This document shows, one piece after another, positions 1-6,578 of a DNA stretch of 10,755 nt; positions within the stretch are counted from its first letter, which is position 1; each line of letters opens with the position of its first letter. Source of the stretch: Anaerolineales bacterium (GTDB lineage Bacteria > Chloroflexota > Anaerolineae > 4572-78 > NAK82). The translations under genes were made by a program, and so were the position numbers. Where the stretch lies: positions 1 through 10,755 of the forward strand of contig JAHELX010000157.1 in NCBI GenBank assembly GCA_024643945.1. Direction: 5' to 3'. The notes beneath the pieces were generated by a model that saw only the letters and a list, made by a program, of their open reading frames with translations, had not been told where the DNA came from and ran no database searches.

Positions 1-42
1 CCCCCCTCGATCCCCCCTATGGGGGGGGAAGAAAGGGGGGGG
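1..42. repeat. Homopolymer-rich C/G tract inside the kinase reading frame
   Basis: C6 lies at 1-6 (possibly longer upstream), C6 at 12-17, G8 at 21-28 and G8 at 35-42. The C6 and G8 separated by TAT form a perfect 6-bp hairpin (12-17 with 21-26). In the kinase frame the tract reads as a Pro/Gly/Lys/Arg-rich linker just before the strand leading into the G1 box, a place where insertions are tolerated. Homopolymers of this length are prone to slippage in replication and to sequencing error. The rest of the window has nothing similar. Confidence 0.85.
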
Positions 43-1421
43 AAAAGACGGTCACCGTCTCGGTGCGGGACACCGGGCTGGGTGTGCCCCTGGCGGAGCA
101 AGCGGTCATCTTCGATGAGTTTCGCCAGTCAGAGCGCACGGCGGCGCGCGGATACGGCGGCCTGGGCATCGGGCTGGCCATCTGCCGGCGCCTGGTGGAA
201 CTGCACGGGGGCCAGATCGGCGTGCGCTCATCGGGCGATGAGGAAGGTGGCTCGGTCTTTTACTTCACCCTGCCGGTCATAGCCGGCCGGATGGCTGAAG
301 TCGTCGACCACGCGACTCGCTCCCACACCGTGTTGCTCTTGACTCAACGTGCGGGCGATGGCTGCCGCCTGCAAGAGTACCTGGCACGGCAGGGATTTGA
401 AGTTGAGACCTTTGTGGTTGGTGAGACGCCGAATTGGCTGCCTCACGTGCTGGCCGCGCCCCCCGGCGCGGTGGTGCTGGACTGTCAGCCTGCCTCCGAA
501 TGGGGTTGGGAGTTGGTCCAGGCGTTAAAGGAAAACGCGGCCACGCAAGATATCCCGGTGCTTTTCTTCTCCCTGTCCCAGGAACAAGACAGCGGCACGG
601 TGCTGGCGTTAGACTACTTGACCAAGCCGCTGGGAACCGCCGCCCTGGCGCACGCTCTGCAGCGGCTGGGTCTGGGCGACGGTGGCTGTCAGGATCGCAG
701 GACCATTCTGGTTGTGGACGACGACCCAGCCATCCTGGAGATGCATGCCCGGATAGTGCAGACTTACTTGCCGGCCTGCCGGGTATTGACGGCTACCAAC
801 GGTCGGGGCGCCCTGGAGATCATAGAGCGGGAGCAGCCGGCCCTGGTGTTGTTGGATCTGCTGATGCCCGAGTTGGACGGGTTCGGCGTGCTGGAAGCGA
901 TGCAAGCCGACGAGCGAACTCGCGCCATCCCGGTCATTGTGCTTACCGCGCAGCTTTTGACCCAGGAGGATATGGCGCGCCTGAACCAGGGAGTAGCGGC
1001 CGTGCTAGAAAAGGGGCTGTTCAGCACGGGAGAGACCCTGGCCCACATCGAGCAGACCCTGGCCCGGAACAAGAGCCTGGGCAGTGACATGCAGCGGGCG
1101 GTACGCCAGGTGATGGCCTACATCCACGAACACTATGCCGAGCCGATCTCACGCGAAGATATGGCAGCCTATGGCGGGGTCAGCGCGCGCCATCTGACCC
1201 GCTGCTTTTGCCAGGAGATGGGGGTATCCCCTATCACCTACCTCAACCGCTATCGCGTGAAGCAGGCCAAGCGACTGTTGTTGGCGCAAGACCGGAGTAT
1301 CACTCAGGTGGCCGGGGACGTCGGCTTCTCCGACAGCAGCTACTTCGCCCGGGTATTTCGGAACGAAGTAGGCGTCTCCCCACGCGCTTACCAGCGTGGC
1401 GACCGGCCGGCTTCTCGTTGA
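1..1421 (+). CDS. Hybrid sensor histidine kinase / receiver / AraC-family regulator, 3' part
   Basis: The reading frame is open from base 3 to the TGA at 1419-1421, so the gene starts upstream and only its last 472 residues are here. Counting from base 3, the end of a histidine-kinase ATPase domain shows a G1 box D23-T-G-L-G27, an F box FDEF (37-40) and a G2 box GGLGIGL (52-58). A degenerate receiver follows (about 108-230): the N-terminal acidic pair is absent, but an Asp in VLD (160) and a Lys in LTKPL (208) remain. The next receiver (about 234-345) is intact, with DDD 239-241, acceptor D285, T315 and K337. The C-terminus (about 367-470) is an AraC-type double helix-turn-helix ending VGVSPRAYQR. 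The protein therefore combines phosphorelay and DNA binding in one cytoplasmic chain, and probably controls the transport operon downstream. The sensory domain, phospho-accepting His and N box lie outside the window. A GTG at 63 is open but would cut the kinase fold, so it is not the start. Confidence 0.93.
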   Translation, partial: PLDPPYGGGRKGGEKTVTVSVRDTGLGVPLAEQAVIFDEFRQSERTAARGYGGLGIGLAICRRLVELHGGQIGVRSSGDEEGGSVFYFTLPVIAGRMAEVVDHATRSHTVLLLTQRAGDGCRLQEYLARQGFEVETFVVGETPNWLPHVLAAPPGAVVLDCQPASEWGWELVQALKENAATQDIPVLFFSLSQEQDSGTVLALDYLTKPLGTAALAHALQRLGLGDGGCQDRRTILVVDDDPAILEMHARIVQTYLPACRVLTATNGRGALEIIEREQPALVLLDLLMPELDGFGVLEAMQADERTRAIPVIVLTAQLLTQEDMARLNQGVAAVLEKGLFSTGETLAHIEQTLARNKSLGSDMQRAVRQVMAYIHEHYAEPISREDMAAYGGVSARHLTRCFCQEMGVSPITYLNRYRVKQAKRLLLAQDRSITQVAGDVGFSDSSYFARVFRNEVGVSPRAYQRGDRPASR

Positions 1422-1448
1422 AAACACCTCGAACGTAGCCTCTCGTTT

Positions 1449-1479
1449 TGTCCCAAAATTATCACAACCTGTTCCAAAA
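1449..1479. promoter_or_regulatory. Candidate AraC-type operator: 21-bp-spaced direct repeat
   Basis: TGTCCCAAAA (1449-1458) and TGTTCCAAAA (1470-1479) match at 9 of 10 positions and are offset by exactly 21 bp, two turns of B-DNA. AraC-family proteins, with two helix-turn-helices per monomer, commonly bind direct repeats at about this spacing. The pair sits directly downstream of an AraC-domain gene and upstream of the transporter operon. The first copy also lies in a short inverted repeat, TTTTG-TCC-CAAAA (1446-1458). Which protein binds here is inference. Confidence 0.5.
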
Positions 1480-1501
1480 GTCCAAGACTCAGGCTGGTCG
1501 T

Positions 1502-1551
1502 TATAGTATGCTGTAATCGCTTATAACACCCATGTGCGTCGGGTATAACAC
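1502..1551 (+). promoter_or_regulatory. Probable promoter region with TATA-like elements and a second direct repeat
   Basis: TATAGT at 1502-1507 matches the -10 consensus at 5 of 6 positions. A -35 at 17-bp spacing would fall on AGTCCA (1479-1484), a poor match that touches the operator repeat, which is what an activator-dependent promoter looks like. Further downstream TATAACAC occurs twice (1522-1529 and 1544-1551), offset by 22 bp. Either copy could be an alternative -10 or another regulator site. Transcription from here would give an untranslated leader of roughly 250-290 nt before the first operon gene. No -35 is convincing, so the exact start site is uncertain. Confidence 0.35.
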
Positions 1552-1562
1552 AGCATCTGCTC

Positions 1563-1739
1563 GCCCCCCGGCCCGCCCCGTCCTGCCTGCCCCGTGCCGG
1601 GACGGTGCACCTGGGGCGCAGGCACCCTGGCCCGCGTGGCGGCCCGTCCTGGACTGCGCCAGCGGGCCGGGAAGCCAGGACGGGCAGGTGGGACCGAGAC
1701 GGGACCAGGGCTGGCGCGAGCCAGGGCGGGCTGGTGGGT
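1563..1739 (+). other. GC-rich, highly self-complementary intergenic block; possible structured leader RNA
   Basis: This stretch has no credible gene and is visibly more GC-rich than its neighbours. It can fold as a closed multi-branched structure. An outer stem pairs 1563-1578 with 1724-1739 (15 of 16 positions, counting G-U). Inside it are a hairpin of 8 bp (1578-1585 with 1598-1605, sharing base 1578 with the outer stem), a bulged hairpin (1604-1608 with 1622-1626, then 1611-1613 with 1619-1621), a perfect 11-bp inverted repeat (1642-1652 with 1675-1685) and a 5-bp stem capped by a GCGA tetraloop (1711-1724). The neighbouring helices overlap by one or two bases, so not every pair can form at once. 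The 9-mer CCCGTCCTG occurs twice directly (1577, 1643) and once inverted (1676-1684). It could be a cis-acting leader, a small RNA or a degenerate repeat element. High GC alone raises chance pairing. Confidence 0.4.
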
Positions 1740-1800
1740 ATGGGGCGTTTTGCCGTTTCATGGGTTGTGCCAGTGACCGGCTTCAGACAAGGTTGGCCTT

Positions 1801-2190
1801 ATGCTCAGGACGATCCTGATTGCGACCAACGATCCCCACATGACTTACCTCCTGCAGCGTTACGCAGAAGAGTGCGGGTTTCAGGCGGCACAAACCAGCC
1901 GGGGTACTGACGTGTTGGACCTGGCTCGACAGATAGCACCAGCGCTGATCATCATGGAAACCAAACTTCCAGGCGCTGCCGGCCGGGACGTACTGCGCTG
2001 GCTGAAAACAGAACCTTCCACACGCGATATACCTGTCGTTTTTTTCTCCTTTTGGGACGATAACGTATGCGACGAAGTCGAAGGCGTGGCCGGCTATCTG
2101 CAAAAGTCGGTGATGTACGACGATTTTGTGAGAGTTCTGGGAAACGCGGGTGTGCTTCCTCAAGGTGCATCGCTTGAGGGCAGTGAGTGA
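1801..2190 (+). CDS. Single-domain response-regulator-like protein with Glu at the phospho-acceptor site
   Basis: The 129-residue protein is one receiver (CheY-like) fold with no output domain. An acidic residue is kept at the N-terminal pocket (D11 of ATNDP), but the usual acceptor Asp is replaced by Glu (E53 in IIMETKLPG). A Ser (S83) sits at the Thr/Ser switch position and a Lys (K102 in LQKS) is retained. Glu cannot take part in the normal phosphorylation cycle and often mimics the phosphorylated state, so this may be a constitutive binding partner rather than a switch. Its segment RDIPVVFFSF resembles QDIPVLFFSL in the degenerate receiver of the kinase upstream, which suggests shared ancestry or a shared partner. 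AAGG at 1789-1792, 8 nt before the ATG, is a modest ribosome binding site. Only 28 bp separate it from the ATPase gene, so the two are probably co-transcribed. Its partner is unknown. Confidence 0.85.
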   Translation: MLRTILIATNDPHMTYLLQRYAEECGFQAAQTSRGTDVLDLARQIAPALIIMETKLPGAAGRDVLRWLKTEPSTRDIPVVFFSFWDDNVCDEVEGVAGYLQKSVMYDDFVRVLGNAGVLPQGASLEGSE

Positions 2191-2203
2191 CGCGAAGTGA
2201 CTG

Positions 2204-2210
2204 AAAGGAG
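2204..2210 (+). promoter_or_regulatory. Shine-Dalgarno deciding a TTG start
   Basis: AAAGGAG ends 8 nt before TTG at 2219. No ATG or GTG is equally well placed, and starting at TTG leaves the usual short N-terminal lead before the first beta strand of the ATPase. This supports TTG as the real start codon. Confidence 0.75.
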
Positions 2211-2218
2211 AAGGGGAA

Positions 2219-3268
<1,050 letters not shown>

Positions 3269-3324
3269 GCTTTCGCTCGAGGGGACCGCATGGTCCGGAT
3301 CTAAAGAGCCTGGCACCTGGCGCC

Positions 3325-3347
3325 TAAGGAGGTGGTGCATGACATAA
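3325..3347 (+). promoter_or_regulatory. Consensus Shine-Dalgarno followed by a two-codon ORF in the binding-protein leader
   Basis: TAAGGAGGTG (3325-3334) is the best ribosome binding site in the window, yet the ATG it serves at 3339 is followed by ACA and TAA, giving a minimal ORF (3339-3347). The true binding-protein start with its signal peptide is 78 nt further on, at 3425. Such an orphan site may load ribosomes to protect the mRNA 5' end, or act as a leader cistron. In-frame GTG and ATG codons at 3332-3359 could extend the downstream protein, but the extension would bury the Tat motif. Confidence 0.5.
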
Positions 3348-3407
3348 GCGTGAGGAGCATGCGTAGATTGCCTACAGTCTTAGTGCAAGAGTCGCTAATG
3401 ATTTCTC

Positions 3408-3416
3408 AAGGGAGGG
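3408..3416 (+). promoter_or_regulatory. Ribosome binding site of the substrate-binding protein gene
   Basis: AAGGGAGGG lies 8 nt before ATG 3425. It fixes that ATG, rather than the GTG at 3332, as the start, because the twin-arginine signal then begins at the N-terminus. Confidence 0.8.
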
Positions 3417-3424
3417 ATAAAGGA

Positions 3425-5476
3425 ATGGAACAGAGAAGGAAAATCTCTCGACGCGAGTTCTTGCGGGTGTCAGCAGTGGTAGCCGCCGGCGCGGTCTCTG
3501 CTGCATGCACCCCCGCCGCGACGCCGCCACCCACGCAAGCCCCAGCGGAGGCGGCGCCGACGGCAACGCCGCTGCCAGCGGCTACTCCGACCCCAGCTCC
3601 CCCGGCCAGCAAGTATCAGGAGGCGCCCATGCTGGCCGAGCTGGTGAAACAGGGCAAGCTGCCGCCGGTGGACGAGCGCTTACCCAAGAACCCTTGCACA
3701 TTGCCGGTGTATGATGGTATCGGCAACTACAGCGGTACCATGCGCCGGGCGTTCAAGGGCGTTTCGGACCGCTGGGGTCCCACCAAGGCGAACGACCACT
3801 TTCTCGCCTGGTTTGACAAGGATCTGAACCTGATACCCCGCCTGGTCGAGTCCTGGGAGATTAACGACGACGCCAGTGAGTGGACCTTCCACTTGCGCGA
3901 GGGCACGAAATGGTCCGACGGCACAGAGTTCACCAGCGACGATATCGTGTGGTGGTACAAGAACGAGATGAGCAACCAGGACCTGTGGTCCTCGCCCTAC
4001 ATCAAGTGGACCGTCACTGTTGGCGCAGATAAGGTTTTCATGGATCTCGAGGCGCCCGACAAGTACACCGTCAAGATGAAATTCCCCCGGTCCAAAACAC
4101 TGTTCATGTACGACCTTACTCGTGGCACCGGGATGGAAGCCTTCGGCGTCGGTTGCCTCACACCCAGCCACTACATGCAGCAGTTCCACATCGACTTCGC
4201 AGATGATCCGGCGGCACTGCAAGCGGCGGCCACGGAGGCTGGGTTTGAGAGCTGGGCGGCTTACTACCTGGATAGGAACTGGTGGTACATGAACCCCGAG
4301 CGCCCCACTCTCCAACCGTGGCGAGCCAAAAACGCGCTCTCCGAGGAGTTGTTCGTGATGGAGCGCAATCCCTACTACTACGGCGTAGACCCCGAGGGTA
4401 ACCAGCTCCCCTACCTCGACACGATCCAGCACCGCCTGTACGAGGCGGGCGAGGTGCTCAACCTGTGGATCACCAACGGCGAGGTCGACTTCCAGGCGCG
4501 CGCCCTGTCAATGGCGAACTACACGCTCTACAAGGAGAGCGAGGCGGGCGGCGACTACCGGGTTTTCGTCCAGAAGACTGCCGGTCACAAGTGCTTGCAG
4601 GGCAATCTCACCACCAAGAACGAGCGGCTGCGCGAGTTCTTCAACGACCGGAACGTGCGCATTGCCCTCTCGTTGGCTGTCAATCGCGGCGACTTGAACG
4701 AGCTGGCTTACGATGGTTTCTACACGCCGCGCCAGTACAGCCCGATGGAGGAGTCGCCCCAGTACTACCCCAAGCTGTCGAACGTCTACCTGGACTACGA
4801 CCCGGACGAGGCCAATCGGTTGTTGGACGAGGCCGGCTACACTGAAAAGGATGCCGACGGCTTCCGCCTGTGGAAAGACGGCAGCGGCGAGACCTTAAGC
4901 TTTGAGATCGTGGGTACCTGGGAGGCTGGCCAACCCGACGAGGACGCGGTCCAGTTGGTCGTCAAGTACTTGGCCGATGTGGGCGTCAAGGCCGCCTACA
5001 AGTACAACGAACGCTCGCTGTATCAGGAGCGTTTCGAGTCTAACGACATCGAAGCCGCGTGGTGGGGCGGAGACCGGACGTTGCTGCCCCTTGCACCACT
5101 GGCCGTGATCTTCCGGGGATACCAGACCGACCGTCCGTGGGCCTGCGCCTGGGGCCTGTATCTGCACGATCCCAACGATCCCAACGCCGAGAAGCCGCCC
5201 GAGGGCCATTGGATCAACAACATCTGGAACATCTGGGACCAGGTCGAGGCGGAGGTCAACCCGGACAAGCAGACCGAGCTGTTTTCCCAGATCCTCGATA
5301 TCTGGGCCGAAGAGCTGCCAATGCCCGGCTACCTGGGCAACCAACCGGCCCCGTGCGTGGTCAAGAATGGCTTCCGAGGCTACCTGGATGGCATGCCGTC
5401 GGACGACACTGTGGCCGACGAGCACTTCCTGGGTACAGAGACCTACTACTGGGAGAATCCTCAGGACCACGCGTAG
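3425..5476 (+). CDS. Tat-exported family-5 extracellular solute-binding lipoprotein
   Basis: With ATG 3425 the protein has 683 residues. The N-terminus shows a twin-arginine motif SRREFL (8-13), a hydrophobic Ala/Val stretch and a lipobox VSAAC with Cys28, so it should be exported folded and anchored by lipid. A Thr/Pro/Ala-rich linker of about 40 residues then tethers the binding domain away from the membrane. The rest is the OppA/DppA-like family-5 fold, with LVESWEINDDASEWTFHL and the hallmark WSDGTEFTSDDI beginning at W163, and with RNVRIALSLAVNR in the second half. It delivers ligand to the permeases encoded just downstream. Family-5 proteins bind peptides, nickel complexes or oligosaccharides. 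The adjacent GH4 gene makes a sugar ligand plausible, but the sequence does not settle it. The protein is somewhat longer than typical OppA (about 520-550), mostly from the linker and added loops. Confidence 0.94.
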   Translation: MEQRRKISRREFLRVSAVVAAGAVSAACTPAATPPPTQAPAEAAPTATPLPAATPTPAPPASKYQEAPMLAELVKQGKLPPVDERLPKNPCTLPVYDGIGNYSGTMRRAFKGVSDRWGPTKANDHFLAWFDKDLNLIPRLVESWEINDDASEWTFHLREGTKWSDGTEFTSDDIVWWYKNEMSNQDLWSSPYIKWTVTVGADKVFMDLEAPDKYTVKMKFPRSKTLFMYDLTRGTGMEAFGVGCLTPSHYMQQFHIDFADDPAALQAAATEAGFESWAAYYLDRNWWYMNPERPTLQPWRAKNALSEELFVMERNPYYYGVDPEGNQLPYLDTIQHRLYEAGEVLNLWITNGEVDFQARALSMANYTLYKESEAGGDYRVFVQKTAGHKCLQGNLTTKNERLREFFNDRNVRIALSLAVNRGDLNELAYDGFYTPRQYSPMEESPQYYPKLSNVYLDYDPDEANRLLDEAGYTEKDADGFRLWKDGSGETLSFEIVGTWEAGQPDEDAVQLVVKYLADVGVKAAYKYNERSLYQERFESNDIEAAWWGGDRTLLPLAPLAVIFRGYQTDRPWACAWGLYLHDPNDPNAEKPPEGHWINNIWNIWDQVEAEVNPDKQTELFSQILDIWAEELPMPGYLGNQPAPCVVKNGFRGYLDGMPSDDTVADEHFLGTETYYWENPQDHA

Positions 5477-5498
5477 CACGTATCAGGTAATGTGTCAG

Positions 5499-5528
5499 TG
5501 GAGGGCGGAGCCCCGGTTCTGCCCTCCA
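5499..5528 (+). promoter_or_regulatory. 13-bp hairpin between binding-protein and permease genes
   Basis: Bases 5499-5511 pair with 5516-5528 without interruption (two G-U pairs) around a CCCG loop. No T-run follows, so it is not a standard intrinsic terminator. At this position, just after a binding-protein gene and before its permeases, hairpins usually protect the upstream mRNA from 3' exonucleases or cause partial termination. Either would yield more binding protein than permease. Confidence 0.6.
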
Positions 5529-5547
5529 ACCCCATATATCGAGTGAT

Positions 5548-5560
5548 TTGTGTGACACAA
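5548..5560. promoter_or_regulatory. Perfect 13-bp palindrome before the permease genes
   Basis: TTGTGT-G-ACACAA is a perfect inverted repeat with 6-bp arms, 13 bp upstream of the permease ribosome binding site GGAGG (5573-5577). It could be an operator. A palindrome of this size is expected a few times by chance in 10 kb, so its position is the main argument. Confidence 0.25.
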
Positions 5561-5583
5561 GGTGATGCTAGTGGAGGACATAC

Positions 5584-6573
5584 ATGTTAGGTTATATTCT
5601 ACGGCGCATCTTGCTGATGATCCCAACCCTCTTCGTCATCTCGATCATCTCCTTCGTCATTATCCAACTCCCGCCGGGCGATTATCTGACCTCTTACGCG
5701 GCCCAGATGAGCAGCCAGGGTGATACGATTGATGCGCAAGCGCTCGATGCATTGAAGGAACGCTATGGGCTGGGCCAACCCATCTACGTGCAATATTTCA
5801 AGTGGATCAGCGGCATCATCCTCCGTGGCGACTGGGGCCAGTCCATGGAATGGCAGAAACCGGTCAAAGACCTCATCTGGGAACGTCTGGCGTTGACCAT
5901 GCTGCTTTCCAGCGTCGCTATCGTGGTCAGTTGGTTCGTGGCCATTCCGGTGGGGGTCTATTCTGCTACGCATCAATATTCGATTCCGGATTACGTCATG
6001 AGCGTTATCAGTTTTGTCGGGGTGGGTACGCCTGGCTTTTTGCTGGCCCTGATCGTGATGTGGTTGGCCATGAGCCAGCTCAACCAGAATGTGGGTGGCC
6101 TGTTTTCCAACGAGTTCCTGTTGGCTCCGTGGAGTGTGAATAAAGTAGTGGATATGCTGAAACACCTGTGGATTCCGGTTGTGATTATCGCTTTGGAGAG
6201 TACTGCTGGCAGTATCCGCACCACGCGAGCTAACCTGCTCGACGAGCTAAACAAGCCCTATGTGGAGACGGCACGCGCCAAGGGCCTCGAAGAGGGCAAG
6301 TTGATTTGGAAGTACCCGGTGCGGGTCGCTTTGAATCCTTTCTTCAGTACCGTTGGCTGGTCGCTGGCCAGCTTGATTTCCGGCCAGACTTTGATCGCAG
6401 TCGTGCTCAGCCTGCAAACGACCGGACCGATGATGTTGCGGGCCCTGATGTCCCAGGACATGTACCTGGCCGGTAGCTTTCTGCTGCTGCTGAGTTCGCT
6501 GACCGTTATCGGCACGCTCATTTCGGATATTGTCCTGGCGTGGGTCGATCCCCGCATCCGCCTGGGAGGCTAG
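5584..6573 (+). CDS. ABC transporter permease, DppB/OppB type
   Basis: The 329-residue integral membrane protein has the typical order of this family. The N-terminal membrane segment YILRRILLMIPTLFVISIIS carries the usual RR before it. An external domain of about 70 residues follows, with YGLGQPIYVQYFKW. Membrane segments then occur near residues 102-126 and 136-163, followed by one around the LWIPVVIIAL stretch and two at the C-terminus. The cytoplasmic EAA loop, which docks on the ATPase, is PYVETARAKGLEE starting at P225. The protein ends with VDPRIR, a usual terminus for DppB. It pairs with the DppC-like permease starting 5 bp later to form the channel. GGAGG at 5573-5577 is 6 nt before the ATG. 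Length and motifs are ordinary for the family. Confidence 0.95.
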   Translation: MLGYILRRILLMIPTLFVISIISFVIIQLPPGDYLTSYAAQMSSQGDTIDAQALDALKERYGLGQPIYVQYFKWISGIILRGDWGQSMEWQKPVKDLIWERLALTMLLSSVAIVVSWFVAIPVGVYSATHQYSIPDYVMSVISFVGVGTPGFLLALIVMWLAMSQLNQNVGGLFSNEFLLAPWSVNKVVDMLKHLWIPVVIIALESTAGSIRTTRANLLDELNKPYVETARAKGLEEGKLIWKYPVRVALNPFFSTVGWSLASLISGQTLIAVVLSLQTTGPMMLRALMSQDMYLAGSFLLLLSSLTVIGTLISDIVLAWVDPRIRLGG

Positions 6574-6578
6574 AGCCC

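Noticed and set aside
1421..1449. AAAAC...GTTTT inverted repeat after the kinase gene as a terminator
   Set aside because: The arms are only 5 bp around a loop of about 19 bases with no GC stem. The GTTTT also belongs to the operator-like repeat region.
1744..1758. GGC-GTTTT-GCC followed by GTTT as an intrinsic terminator closing the structured leader
   Set aside because: A 3-bp stem and a short, interrupted T-run are too weak to call.
1501..1761. 86-residue - strand ORF in the same gap
   Set aside because: It mirrors the GC-rich block and has no motif or ribosome site; the inverted repeats explain its openness.
1532..1819. 95-residue + strand ORF across the 1422-1800 gap
   Set aside because: It is open only because GC-rich sequence has few stops. 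It has no ribosome site, shows Pro/Arg/Gly-biased composition with no recognisable motif, and overlaps the real receiver start.
3283..3296. GGACC-GCAT-GGTCC hairpin after the OppF-like gene
   Set aside because: The stem is only 5 bp and no T-run follows; stems of this size are expected by chance.
3680..4432. 250-residue antisense ORF inside the binding-protein gene
   Set aside because: The sense frame encodes clear family-5 motifs throughout. The antisense translation is a codon-bias shadow without domains.
6540..6578. GTG at 6540 as start of the DppC-type permease
   Set aside because: It would overlap the preceding permease by 34 bases and lacks a ribosome site; ATG 6579 has GGGAGG at proper spacing.
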